A DNA stretch of 64,000 nt from the NCBI GenBank assembly GCA_958510825.1, contig OY294044.1, positions 42,373,550 to 42,437,549 of the forward strand, given 5' to 3'. The first letter of the stretch is position 1. The number at the start of each line of letters is the position of its first letter. Positions 24,180 to 36,625 of the stretch are shown here, one piece after another. Origin of the DNA: Brachypterus glaber. Its lineage: Eukaryota > Arthropoda > Insecta > Coleoptera > Kateretidae. The notes below the pieces were generated by a model that was given only the letters and a program-made list of their open reading frames with translations, was not told the DNA's origin and made no database searches. The position numbers and the translations under genes were made by a program.

Positions 24180-25238
24180 ATGGCTACCGATTGTGAAAGA
24201 ATAATCCCTAAACGTCTGTTAATATCAGAGGTTGAGTATGAGCTTAGAATAAGAGGTTGTGAAACTCAGAAAAATGCTGATGAAAAACGCAGTATCCTGT
24301 CTGTTTTATTGAAAAAACAAAAAGTTGCTGATTCTGAACTCTGTGAACCAACTTTTGAATATGATAACGAAGTAAGTCAAGTGAATAGTACCTTAGAATC
24401 AATAAGAAATCTTATCGATGGTTTTGAAGGACCTAAATCAGACTCTGTTTTTATAAGAGCTAACTGTCGTCTTTTACACATTTCGAATAGAATTTCACGT
24501 TTCCCCTTTGAAAAAGTACCGGATGATAAAAAACAGGAAGCTACGTCATTTAAAAATGAGGCGTATGCCACAGCATTGCATCTTGAGGCACTATTATATG
24601 CTGGTATTACCGAAGCAAAAGAATGCAATATTTCCCTTAATGAATCAGTCACAAATCCCTTACTTGTAAATCCCTCTGGAGAATGGAATATTTCATCATC
24701 TAACTTTACCCCTTCTCACAGTAAGCATGTACCTGTCCACAAATGGAATGTTAAGTTTGATGATACATCAAAAACATTACCTGTAATTTCATTTCTCGAA
24801 CGTATCGAAGAACTAGCTTTTGCTAGAAAAGTTTCTAAAGTAGAGCTTTTTGATTCCCTAATAGATATTCTCGATGGAAAGGCCTTAATTTGGTTTCGTT
24901 CCATAAAATCCAGTTTGTCTGACTGGGATAGTTTTGTTAAAGCGTTTAAACGTGATTTTTTACCTCCAGATTATGACGATGACCTTTGGTCACAAATAAA
25001 AGAACGAACTCAAGGTAAAAATGAGTCCGTTACTATCTATATTGCCGTAATGGAAACTTTGTTTAATCGACTTATGAAACCACCTTGTGAAGTCACAAGA
25101 GTAAAAATTTTGAGAAAAAATGTCTTATCTATTTATGTAGGTCACCTGGCTCTCACAGACATTTCTACTGTTGCTGAGTTATCCAGTTTATGTAAAAAAC
25201 TTGAGGATAGGCTTTCTTGTAAATCTGCTGCTAGATGA
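24180..25238 (+). pseudogene. gag: Ty3/gypsy element gag (C-terminally truncated)
   Basis: This is a 352-codon frame with a good ATG (context ACCATGG). The second half resembles the retrotransposon Gag domain: residues about 190-300 with WNVKFDDTSKTLPVISFLER, a FDSLIDILDGKALIWFRS stretch and WDSFVKAFKRDFLPPDY, ending in an RTQG..ESV-type helix. In this family gag is the structural protein forming the particle that packages the RNA. A CCHC zinc knuckle and the protease should follow but do not. The frame stops at 25236 right after KLEDRLSCKS and pol begins in another frame, already inside RT. A deletion between gag and pol is therefore inferred. Confidence 0.85.
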
Positions 25239-27276
25239 AATGTTGAAACTGGGTGTTGTCGAGGAATCTCAGTCAGGTTGGTGTTCTCCAGTCCTTCTGA
25301 CAAAGAAAAAATCGGGTGAGTACAGATTTTGTTTTGACGGACGTAAACTAAATTCCATAACTAAAAAAGACTCGTATCCCCTTCCTCTTATCGATAGCAT
25401 CCTAAACTCTCTGAAAGATGCAAAATACATTTCTTCCATAGATTTACGTAAAGCTTTTTGGCAAATACCTTTAGAAAAGTCTAGCAGAGAAAAAACTGCT
25501 TTTGCTGTTCCTGGCAGAGGTCTTTTTCATTTTAAAGTAATGCCATTTGGTCTTTGCAATTTAGCACAAAATCAACAAAGGCTTATGGATAAGTTATTTG
25601 GACCTAAGTTTTTTCCTCATATTTTTGTTTACCTTGATGATATTATTATTATCTCCAAAACTCTATCTGAACACATGAAATTACTTCATGAGGTTAAAGA
25701 ATGTCTTAAGGATGCAAATCTTACCGTTAATCTTAATAAGTGTGAATTTTTTAAGACTTCACTTAAATACCTTGGCTTTATAATTGATTCTGAAGGTTTA
25801 CGTACCGACCCCGAAAAAGTTTCTGCAATGATAAATTATCCTCGTCCTTCCAATACTACCGAAGTTAAAAGGTTTATAGGCTTGTGTTCTTGGTACCGTA
25901 GATTCATAAATCACTTTTCCACTATTGTTTCTCCTTTAAATGAGCTACTGAAGACCAGGAAGAAAAAACAACCTATCCAATGGACACCTGAAGCGGAAAA
26001 TTCTTTTATAAAGATAAAAGAAGCTTTAGTATCTTCCCCAATTCTCTGTAGTCCAAATTTCAACGAAGCTATGACCATTCAATGTGATGCGTCAGACCGT
26101 GGAATCGGTGGCTTAATTACACAGAATGTAGGTAATACTGAACGTGTTATTGCATTTTGCAGCAGATCCTTATCGAAAGCAAAGAGAAATTATAGTGTTA
26201 CTGAGCGTGAATGTCTCGCTGTTATCTTTTGTATCGATAAATTTAGAGGTTACATCGAAGGTAGTCCTCATAAATTTACAGTAATTACCGATCACTATAG
26301 TTTGCTTTGGCTAAACAATATGAAGGAACCTACTGGTAAACTTGCTAGATGGAGTGTTAAACTAGCACAACACAATTTTGACCTAGTGCATCGAAAAGGG
26401 AAAGCACATATCGTACCTGATGCGTTGTCTAGAATTCCACATCCTGAGCAAGAAATATCTGTTATTGACATTCCTGAAACTTCCTTTGATCCATGGTACA
26501 TAGATCTGAAAAATAGTATCATAGAATCTCCCGATAAATATCCTCAATTTGATGTGAAGGATAACATTATCTATAAATTTATATCTAATCAGCTTCCTAT
26601 GAAAAGCAATATTCCGGAATGGAAAATTTTTGTCCCTAAATCTCTTCGAAAAAAAGTAATTGCTTCTTGTCACAATCCCTCGACTGCAAGTCATTTTGGT
26701 TTTCTAAAAACACTATATCGAGTGCAAGAGTTGTATATTTGGCCAAAAATTAGGCGAGATATAGCGAACTTTTGTAAAAATTGTCTAGTCTGTGGAGCAC
26801 AGAAACCGTCTAATACAGCACGTGCTGGTTTGATGGGTTCTGAGAAAACTGTCGATTACCCTTGGCAGGTAATAGCTGCAGATTTAATTGGTCCAATGAC
26901 TCGCAGTAAAAAAGGCAATTCCTATATACTTGTTGTCTCGGATTGGTTTACTAAGTATACCCTTATCCATCCCTTACGTAAGGCTGTTGCCGCCCCAATA
27001 ATTAAATTTATTGAGGAAGAAGTCTTTCTTGTTTTTGGAGTTTCACAATTTATAACTGTAGATAATGGTCCTCAATTTGCCGGAAAAGAGTTTAAGAAAC
27101 TTGCCGAAAAATATAAAGTTCAGAAGATTTGGTATACACCAAAATATCATGCCCAAGTGAACTTTGTAGAAAGACAAAACAAAGTTGTTGGTACTGCTAT
27201 CCGCAGCTATGTGAAAGATCACAAAAATTGGGATCTTGAAATACCTAAAATCCAATATGCCATTAACACTTCTTGA
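25171..27276 (+). pseudogene. pol: Ty3/gypsy pol: RT, RNase H, integrase
   Basis: The frame is open from 25171, but real similarity starts at LDEMLKLGVVEE (about 25231). Numbering from 25171: RT with WCSPVLLTKKK (37-47), FCFDGRKLN (53-61, usually FC.DYR), IDLRKAFWQIP (90-100), FGLCN and YLDDIIIIS (154-162); RNase H with CDAS (Asp306), TERE (Glu346) and TDHYSL (Asp374); integrase with zinc-binding His501, His508, Cys538, Cys541 and catalytic Asp571 (AADLIGP), Asp631 (VDNGPQF) and Glu667 (NFVERQN). The RT N-terminus and the whole protease are missing, so enzyme maturation is impossible. The frame closes at 27276, mid-integrase, by a small deletion. Otherwise the catalytic residues are intact and there is no internal stop in 690 codons, so the copy is fairly young. 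Confidence 0.93.
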
Positions 27277-27710
27277 ATTTTGGAAGAAACATACCTATAA
27301 CTGGAAATTTCTACGGTAAACTAAATAGTACCGAAGAAATAGAGTTACAAGCTGGAAATAGAGATAATCTTGTAGAAGATCTTGTACATCTCAAGGATAT
27401 TTTCAGTGATGTAAAGAAGCATATGCATGATTCGTATGTTAAGAATCAAAAAGCTTATAATTTACGTAAACGAGATGTTTCATTCTCAGTAGGTGACAAG
27501 GTATGGCGTAAGAATAAAATTCTATCTTCAGCCGCAAATAACTTTTCCAAAAAGTTGGCACCGAAGTTTATTTTATGTCAAGTCACAGAGAAACTATCTA
27601 AAACCGTTTATCGTTTAACTAATGTAACAAACAAAACTGATGTTGGTACCTGGCACATCAAAGATTTAAAGCCGTACTATGGTTCTAACTCAGATGTTTT
27701 CGTTGGTTAG
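27273..27710 (+). pseudogene. Ty3/gypsy integrase C-terminus
   Basis: Continues pol after the break at about 27270-27276. INTS at the end of the upstream frame should be followed by roughly a dozen residues before LNFGRNIPI, which starts this frame; the missing segment also shifts the frame. The end has KLAPKFILCQVTEKLSKTVY followed by a YRLTN...GTWHIKDLKPYY block, i.e. the C-terminal GPY/F-like module that helps multimerisation and target binding. It stops at 27708-27710. No envelope-like frame follows. Confidence 0.85.
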
Positions 27711-27930
27711 TTAAAAGCTTTGTATATACCTAGGTTAATTAGTTTTTAGTATCTTTAACTTTATCTTTATCTTAAATTAGTTTTAGTTTTCTAAATGGTT
27801 CCTGATTCTAGAAGTGATTTAGATGTATAAACTTTCCCGATTTTGTCGATCATTTGATGATCAAACCCCGATTGTGACGAACTTAAACATAAATTGTTAT
27901 ATATAGTTCTCGATTGTGTCTCCTATCTGG

Positions 27931-27995
27931 ACGTTTTGTACGCGTAAGATACTACCCATTAATTTAACGTTTTGTACGCGTAAGATACTACCCAT
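27931..27995. repeat. 29-bp direct repeat in the element 3' region
   Basis: ACGTTTTGTACGCGTAAGAT plus 9 more bases at 27931-27959 recurs exactly at 27967-27995, period 36 bp. It lies between the pol end and the polypurine tract. Confidence 0.9.
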
Positions 27996-28133
27996 CAAAT
28001 ATCATTTACTATATAGAATCATGGACTATTTACAATATACACCCTTCAATTTTTTTTTGAAATTGTTTTTTTAGTTAATTGTCTGATATTTAATTATCGC
28101 AAAAAATTAAACTGGGTTTAATTTTTCTTTTTC

Positions 28134-28145
28134 GGAGAGGGGTGG
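28134..28145 (+). promoter_or_regulatory. Polypurine tract
   Basis: GGAGAGGGGTGG directly precedes a TGTAG terminus, the arrangement that primes plus-strand DNA synthesis in LTR retrotransposons. Confidence 0.65.
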
Positions 28146-28690
28146 TGTAGCAATTGAAAATTTCTACTTTATTTTTCTTAATTTTTATTATCGTATAAAT
28201 ACCTTTAGATTATTATAGCACATAATACAGATTATCTTTGTCCGAATAAGGCACAACATTGTTTTTTGGATAAATCACTTTCTTCGTTTATCGAAACCCA
28301 TATTTTGATGCAATTCACTTATGTGGTCATATATTCTGTTGTTAATGTTTCATATTGTTCCAATAGATGTTTCTCACCTAAAAACAATGAACATGTGTCT
28401 TAGAATATTTGTTTTCGATAATTTTATGGCTATATTCTTGAAATTAAAAATATGTATTTTTGATTTATTGATCCATATCTTTTTGCTAAATTAGGTTAAT
28501 ATATTTCTATTCATAGATAATTAACATTAATACAAAGATATCTCACCTTTCTATTCCATAGTTATTGAGAAATTAAGGTTTCTCTAATATTTTTCATATC
28601 GTGTTTTTTTTTTGTTATTATGTCTCCGATAGATGTAATACTTTCACAAATGATTGGAGCACACATATAATAAAGATACTTTATTATTTT
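28146..28690 (+). mobile_element. Putative start of 3' LTR
   Basis: TGTAGCAATTG begins right after the polypurine tract. A TATA-like GTATAAATA lies at 28193, about 50 bp inside. The far end is not defined: no TGCTACA-like terminus or repeat of the 5' side could be identified, so the given end is arbitrary. Confidence 0.4.
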
Positions 28691-31000
28691 TATCTCTGAT
28701 TATTAAATTAATTAACTTTTGTAATGTTTTTAATTTCAATTTTTAGGTTATAAATGTCAAAAAGGTCATATCAACAGTGTTGCTGTGGTTTATCGGTTAT
28801 CTCTCACATTTTTGTGGATCGACGAATTCCGTCCGGTTACATAATGTAAACGGTGTGGTTACGTCATTTCCTATCTCTTAAAATTATCGCTGGATGTTAT
28901 TGGTTGTTATTTTCCATTATTAAGTAATATACCATAACATATTCTCTGTAATACCATTTATTATCTTTCTAAAAATATGTATTTTTTTAAAAAATATACA
29001 TCCGACAACGTCGCAAAAATTTCTGATAAAGCGCAAAACCTGATGCGTGGTAGAAGGGCGTTACATTTGCTTTTCGAGTCTGAGCATTCATGTTTCGAAT
29101 TTTCTTTTAGTGATTTTAATTATCTAATTAGGTAAGGAAATTTCTTTTTAAATTATCCTTTATCAAGCTCTTTACAATTTGTGAAATTCACTTTGTGTTT
29201 CTCTTAATTTTTAGATGTACAATGAGTCCATTGATTTGGCCATGTGCGTACGTGTCTAAGAAGAATCCCTTAAAATAAGGTAACTGGTTTTTCTTTAAAT
29301 TATTTCCTTTTGTATTGATCGTAAATTGTTGCTCTATGAGTTATATTAGAAGAAACATGTAACTAATACCTGTTTTTCTAATAGGGTTCTTCGTATGGAT
29401 ATCTTCGTATGGATATTAGAAGATACCTGCCCATGTGGTATATTTGAGGTTATCTCCTGTATGAATCACGTCATGCATATCGTTTTTCCCATCAACCAGG
29501 TGATACCATGTTGTTCATCGAGTTCCAAAATAAGCAGCTACCAAACATAGGTATGAGTTCCTATCACGATGAAGAAGTCATAACCTACCACCTATCTGTG
29601 CAGTTCTTGGTGAAACCGATGAGAACGTAGTATTGTCTGTGTCCAATGTTAGGTAACACTTTACCTCAATATCACGTGAGTTTCGAAGACTATATCGCAC
29701 CTCCTATCGACATATCTTTTTTTTTTAAAACAACTTTAATTTTTCTATTGAAACGCATGGAGCGTTTAAGTTTATTATTATCGTAACTATTTAAATAAGT
29801 GCTTAACACATATTTTCAATTAATTGCATTTTATAATTTTTTTTTTATTACATTTAAGTAAGTTTACCTGTGTGTAACCCAAAACATATATATATGTATA
29901 TATATATTTGTGAACCTCGAATAACGTTATTCAAGAGTATATTTATTTTGTAATTTTCCACAGCAGATTATTATTATTATAACAGGTAAACCAAAAACAT
30001 TTCTCTCATTTTAATACCTATCCCTCAAAGTTAATAGTTAATCTAAAAAGTATACTAATACTCACCAATAATTGTTGATTTTTAGATCATTTATCAATCA
30101 TTAAAATAATATCCATTGTAGTGTACGATAATCTTGGCGCCCATATCAACAATCTATCTGTAAGTATTTCTAACCGTTTATAACCCACAACCCTGCTCGC
30201 CGACGAAAAGCTGCCGTTGCAAGTGTGACTTGAGTTTCCTTTTAATCTGAAAATTATCTAATTTCTTTTGTTCCTAACTTTATCTTTGTATCTTACCAGT
30301 ATTAATGTTTGACTTATGCTCAATTTTCCTATAAATATCAGATTAGAGAAAATCTACTAGTTACACCCTTATAGCATAAGAATAAGAATTTATTATAATT
30401 CTTTATGTGGATTATATCGCCAATTTACTTAACTTATTTTGATCTATTGTGTTAAGGCCGTATGCCCAATGGGGCAGCAGACTGTCTATCTTTATCTGCT
30501 CAATTTTCCCCCTTAAGATAATTTAAAGACCATTTCTATAGTAGTATCCATGTTGCTAATCTGTGTATAAGATAACGGTTTCGTTTGGACTTTTTTAACA
30601 TAATTAATTTAGATTTTAACCGTCAGCATATATAACCTCAAAATTAAAACAAGAGTCATCTGTTGGTAATACTTCACTCACTTGAACTAATGTACAGATG
30701 TATACCAACTTTAAAACAAGTAATATGAATTATTCCCCTTAAGCGCCTAGTGCCCCATTCCAAAGTGAGTCGATTACAATGTCATTACTTTTTATATATT
30801 TAATAAATTAAATAACATGGCATAAATAGATTTAACTAGTTAAATATAGTTAAAAGCTTAAGTAATTAAAAATTAATTTTAATTCGAATATTCATGATAA
30901 CGTTAGTAAAACCACTGCTAGATAGAGTGAATAAAGTGCGAGAGAGAAAGGTGAAAAAAAAGAGTTTAATATTAAAAAGGCTAAAAATTTTAATTATAAA
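28691..31000. other. No gene seen; possible remainder of LTR
   Basis: AT-rich, no long frames. A 14-bp tandem (CTTCGTATGGATAT twice, about 29388-29416), a short TATA tract near 29888, and a GT-rich region were seen. A large LTR could extend into it but cannot be shown. Confidence 0.45.
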
Positions 31001-34000
31001 TTTCTGTAAATGTAATTAAGGGAAAGGGTTGACGACAGCCATCCCTTTTTAGGACTTGGGTATCATCCATCATAAAAAAAGAGACCGTCCGACCCCACAT
31101 TACATATTCGTTGCTGCAAAAAAAATAAAATTTAATTATATGATACTTAAATTAATGGGCGAGCAGTAGCTTGAATTAACATAAGGTGATTTGCATTTAA
31201 ATTAAGTTTACACCATTATAATGAAAAATAATTCACGAAGAATATTATGAGTAATGTATGTCGATGCGTCGAAGGTAAAATAACGTAAGTGTCTCAAATG
31301 GATTTTTTTTTTGTAAAAGTTACCTTGCATGAGAAAACATGATGCAGTAATATATGTGATTAATTTTTGGTGACCAGTGATCTCTAAAGGCAAAGTCAAT
31401 CTGTTTTACAACCATCTTTACAACATTCGCATAGTGCTAAAATAAAACAAATTTAGTTCTTCGATCCGGTTGCATACAGCTACCTAAAAACGGTAATATG
31501 AAATTGTAAAAGCTTAAAAAATATTAGACTTAAAGGTATCATTTATCCTTGCTTTTGTGCAAATAAAACTAGAAATAATGATCTTAGGCCGATTATTTAC
31601 AAGAAAACTAAATGTTTTATATACAACAGTACCTACAGGTACTTTGTTTTGACGCTATAATACTTGATATACTTGATTTCGATGTTATTCCAGATACTTG
31701 TTCTTTCTTATACCAAAACAAATTTTGTATTTTATCTGGGTAAAATTTTATTTAGATGCAATTATTGACCAAATAGTATCCATACATACAAAGTTGTTTA
31801 TGATTAAATAATTAATGAGATAATTTTATGATAGATAACTAAACTTTTTTTAGCTTTAACTTAAGTTTAAACTGTTTTTAGCTGTTTGGGTTTAATCTTT
31901 AGTTTAAACTTCAATGATGTAATATCATGCAAACTAAAGTGTATGGTATTAATTTACGTAGTTACTTAAGGTTTTGCAGACGATGACTAACATTTGGCTT
32001 TAATTCTCTGTTTTGAAAATTCTTCGTCGAAATGTCACAGTAAATTATGGTCTGTTTTTTCAAGCAAGATAGTAAATTAAAAATCGCACAGTAAATATTT
32101 TTACAACAAGTTTGAATAGTATATGTTTGTGTCTAGAATATATTTATGTTCTATAAAATAGAAGTCAGATTTGAAGCCGTATTCCCCAAAAAACTAAATA
32201 TATTTTTTTATATTTTGCGACTTTTATAAGCTTATAATCACACGCATTTTGCGTGTTCTTATAGGCTCATAAGAGTTTAGTATTTTCTTTATTTTGGGTT
32301 TACAAGACTTTACATCGCTTTTAAGTTTAGTTTTCTACGAAATTGTGTTTTTTTAAACTTAAAAGTTAATTTTTACCGTGTTAAAATTGTGACTTGGTTA
32401 CTTGCAGTGAAAAAGAGAAGATCTCACTATAAAAGATATCAAAATATCGTTTGTTCTATAAATTTCAAATATTGCGAAAATTGTAATGCCAACCCAAAAC
32501 AAAAATCCATAAATCGGACATTAATTTAAAAGTAAGTTTTTTTAATTTTAGAGCAAAATAGAAAAAATAGTGTAAAGCACTTTTTTCATAACACGTTTTT
32601 AGCGCATGAGTACAAGTTTAGAAAACGAGCCGCTTGCGGCGAGGTGTTATGAAACTAGTACTTTAATATACAATTTTTTTATGAATGAAATTTTTAACCT
32701 TATTGACACTTCCATGGATCCTACTATGCCTTTTAACAAAGGATAGCCACAGTTCCATCTATAATCTCATTTAGTAGATAACTATAGCAGATACATGATG
32801 TAGTTACTAAAAAACGAATCGTATTAAACAAGATGCTTGGTTATATTTGCATAATTTTTTCTTTTACAAAATTACAGATGACAAATAAATCAGCCAAGCT
32901 AAAAATGTACAGTCAATTACCATCGACCAGTTTGAAACATATATGGGCATTAGCCAGAACAGCGCCTTGTTATTCGTTTAGAATTTAGAACATATTGGTA
33001 CTTCTTTCCTAAACTGTCATATTTCAAAACTAGGTCCATGCAATAACGAATCAGCTCACCGAAGCGTGCTATATCGTTAAGTAGTAAGGATGCAAGTTTA
33101 GGTTCGAGGCTTTATCCGCTGGTTTAATTTTTATTCTTTCGGGAAATAATAGTTAAGGACTGAAGTACTGATTAATTATGGAACTTTTTTAGTAAGAATT
33201 AAAACTAGTCACTTGTGCATAAGTGGAAAAGTGAAAAATGAAAATAGAAAGCTAATGAAACTTATTCATCCTGATCACTTAATGAGTTGTTGCTTTACTT
33301 AGTGTTTTTTTTTTTGTTTTGGTGGAAGACTCTTTTTGAGGTTTTATTCTGACGAGAGTTAGATTATAATAAAGTGCATTTTTTAGTATTTAGAAAGCAT
33401 TAGATGGATATTCGCCAGAATAAAATCTGGTCACAGATGAAAGAGTATAAAGTTTAAATAATAAGTGCATAAATATAATTAAGATGATATAGATCATAAT
33501 GAAGTCACCTAAACAGTCACGCGCCAGCTGCCGCGTGGGCGATTCTTTTATTTACTTCTACTTATGTTGAAGTTGAATATACTATAGTTACTTTGTTAGT
33601 TCTACACCACTTAGACATATTGTGTAAGAATAATGATGGATAGCTTTAATGTTTAAAAAATAAACCAAAAGAATTAAGAAAAGCCTGCGCAAATTGATAC
33701 CTCGAGTTGTACGCAAACAAACATGCATGTGATAATAATAATAATATATAATATTTATTTCTTACAATATCTTAATTTTTACATTTGAAAGCCAAACCAC
33801 CAAGAAAGTTTCTGAAAAACTTATTTGTGGTGTATGCAATTAAGCCTAAAATTAAAAATTAAATATGACAATATTTTGTAACGAAAGTCCAAACCAAACT
33901 GACAATAAGCACATTTTGGCACTCGTTGCAATAGACCAGATTTACTCTAAGATCCTGTTTTCCAGTATCAGGAATGTACACAATATCTATTCAATAATAA

Positions 34001-34400
34001 TTTTGCTATTAAATTAAAATGTACAGTTTTAGACAAAGCTGCTTTAAAAATTCAGGAATAGGTCTGGAAGTATACTTTTAGATATATACAAGTGTTTACC
34101 GACTAACAAGGTCCTTTTCTCGCCTATTTATATATACATATATGCGCGTCAATGAATGTAAACTAATAATACAATTAAAAGTCCGTCAGAAAAAAGAAGT
34201 CGTTACGAGAAACGTATTAACATACTCTTTTACAAATGTAATCAATATGGTAGTTCGGCTATAACTTGTCAATATTTATAAGCACTAAATTACAATAAAC
34301 AATTCCAGTTGTACAAGAAGAAAATGAAATAATAATTACCTGATAAATATATTCATGTATGAGTTTAAGGCAAAGCGACACAAGCGATACAGCAAACTGT
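31001..34400. other. Intergenic DNA, no supported feature
   Basis: No coding frame with recognisable motif. One weak SINE-like spot is listed separately at 33050-33125. Confidence 0.5.
33050..33125 (+). other. Possible tRNA-derived SINE relic
   Basis: CAGCTCACCGAAGCG (A-box-like) is followed about 45 nt later by GGTTCGAGGC (B-box-like). The spacing suits an internal RNA polymerase III promoter. No cloverleaf or 3' tail is clear. Confidence 0.25.
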
Positions 34401-34464
34401 AAACAGTCTGTACGGAACGAAAATTATTACAAACTAACAGTCTGTACCCAACGAAAATATTACT
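34401..34464. repeat. Imperfect 35-bp tandem duplication
   Basis: ACAGTCTGTAC(GG/CC)AACGAAAA...TATTAC occurs at 34403-34430 and 34438-34464 with few differences. Confidence 0.85.
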
Positions 34465-34836
34465 ATTTCTATTTTTTTTAACACTTTTATTATTGTAACG
34501 CAATAACTAGGTAGTCCCTATTGATCTTATAAGTAGTGGGGAAAATTTAGGTATTGTTGTTCATTTAAATATAGCCTGAACAGTCGATTTAAAATTTTAA
34601 CAAAATGAATTTCAATTTATAATTATTATGGAAAAACGTAAAAGTTATGTATCTAAAATTAAATAAGTTTTATTTAAATTTAAATTTGGAATAATGTTTT
34701 TAATATTAGAAATAATGAAAATAAAGCGTCTACACTGGTAAAATTTACTATTTATTTGCCATCGAACAGACACACCCCGAGAGAGCGAAACTGCAGGCCC
34801 ACAGCAAAAAATGGTTTGGTTACAGTATGTCACAGA

Positions 34837-34986
34837 AGGTCTGTTCGTTGGTGTTGCAGTTTCTTGCACTTTACAGTCGAATAAATTCTATGTCATGTTT
34901 AAAAATTAGGGCAAAAATACAGTACTTATTTGGTTGGACGAGAAGTGTACGTCAGTGCAAGAAAGTCCAAACCAACGAACAGACCT
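34837..34986. mobile_element. 150-bp inverted-end element, AGGTCTGTTCGTTGG
   Basis: The arm 34837-34870 and the inverse of 34954-34986 begin with identical AGGTCTGTTCGTTGGT and share CTTGCACT. Pieces with GTCCAAACCAA near 33885 and 42990 may be relatives. No coding capacity; AGA flanks both sides. Confidence 0.75.
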
Positions 34987-36364
34987 AGAATAAGTCTTTT
35001 GCGCATCATATAACCTTAAATAATTCATGTAGCAGCTCAGCGTTAACATAGAATCTACTTATAGGTAGAGCTAACTAAAAAAATTTAATTTTAAAAAGTC
35101 TTGGGTACCTAGAACGAATTGTTTTTTTTTTTTAATTTGTATTGACAATGACAATGTCAATGCATAATGCAGCCTGCATCAGATTTATAGAGTAAGTACT
35201 TATTTAAAAAAATATTGTGTTTATTTGCGATTTTCCACCTCAAAACCAAAAAAGAGATCGCCTAGATTGTCCGTCTATTTATCCTAGAATACTAAAACTA
35301 ATATAACAAAACAAAATGTAACACTTACGTATATTACCTTAACGAGCATCCTGAATAGGTGCAAAAATTTAGATTTATTTTTGTTACCAAAAGTAAAATG
35401 TATATGTATAATAAGATTTTATTCTTGTTCTTAAGTAATAAAAGGTATTTCGATACATACCTCAAAACTGTATTAATAAAACTTGAACTTTATACCAAGT
35501 TTTAGGGATAGTTAGATTTTTTCTTCCATAAATAAAAATACTTTATTAAAAATTTTATACTAGCTAAGCAACAAATATAGAAAATAAAAAAAGAACTATT
35601 TGAAATAGTGGCTTTTGTCTTATATTTCACATGGTGGTTCAGCAATCATAAATATTCAAAATGGACAGAAGAGGGACATTATCGAACTATATACACGTGT
35701 CCGGTATAATCCCTTGGACTCAGTGGGGTGGCAGAAGCGCCACTGCCTCCCCCAGGCCTCCCGATCGACCAGGGGCAGGTATTGTTTAATGCCGATTGCA
35801 ATTTTTTTTTCATTTTTCAGTTCCTCGTTTGTTAAACTCTTCGTAGCTGTATAGAAAAGTGTCATGTTTAATAAAGTGAAAATAGTAAGGATCTACCGCA
35901 CTTAATTTCTCCCGAATATGTGTCTAAAGGTTTTGAGGTTTTAGCTTTTTATTCATTTTGCATTTACTTGGAGCTTTGATCAAAAAAGTACCTCCACATG
36001 AAACATACCTCTTGTTTACTACCTAAAAGGTAAAGATTTTTTGTGACTTGTCTCTTGTCTCTTGGTGAATTTCATAAAATCATAAATGAACTCTAACTCA
36101 ATAATTACAAAAAGAATCATTAAACCTATTTTTTATTTATATTTTTCAGTATATTATTATCCTTATTTATCCACGGCCGTGATTATTAGGCCTATAAATC
36201 ACGGGTCTGTAAAATTAAACTGTTTAAACTTTGAAACGGCCTTGAATAAAGTATGGTATGGTGTAAAAAGGAAATATACCTTTTGAGGTATACTCTAAAA
36301 ACCTAAACTTTTAACTTTTGTTCGATCTTGAAAAAGCACTTGAAGTGCACTGAAATAGGTTTGC
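34987..36364. other. No gene supported
   Basis: Overlapping frames on both strands at 35615-35865 coincide with a G+C-richer patch (35700-35785) containing GTGGCAGAAGCGCCAC. On the plus strand a CAG|GTATTG and a T-rich tract ending TTTCAG lie only about 43 nt apart, too short for a confident intron. Judged unproven. Confidence 0.45.
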
Positions 36365-36365
36365 G

Positions 36366-36526
36366 TATACTGATAAAACAGTTTATTTGTGTATATTTGG
36401 TTGGATACGGCCAATTAAATTATTTGGTTTACATGAACTAAATATTTATTTGACTCAAATAAAATTTGTTACTCACAACCAAATAATTTAATTGGCCATA
36501 TCCAAAGAAATCCTTTTTATCAGTGT
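36366..36526. mobile_element. Approx. 160-bp inverted-end element, ACTGATAAAA
   Basis: ACTGATAAAA at the left and TTTTTATCAGTG at the right, with internal inverted arms (TTTGGTTGGATACGGCCAAT and its partner ending ATATCCAAA) make it nearly self-complementary. Relative at 6618-6755. No target duplication is certain. Confidence 0.75.
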
Positions 36527-36574
36527 GTACTAGTTTTCCTACGACCTAACACCTAAACATCCAAAAAACGATAT

Positions 36575-36625
36575 AATTGTCTTAAAATTAATTTTTAAAT
36601 TTGACAAATTAATTTTAAGACAATT
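36575..36625. repeat. Perfect 20-bp hairpin
   Basis: Arms 36575-36594 and 36606-36625 pair without mismatch around an 11-nt loop. Confidence 0.85.

Noticed and set aside
33050..33125. True tRNA gene
   Set aside because: A- and B-box-like strings occur, but no acceptor stem or cloverleaf can be formed; kept only as a weak SINE relic.
35615..35865. Frames on both strands and a possible small intron
   Set aside because: Donor and acceptor are about 43 nt apart, both strands are open equally, and no domain is recognisable.
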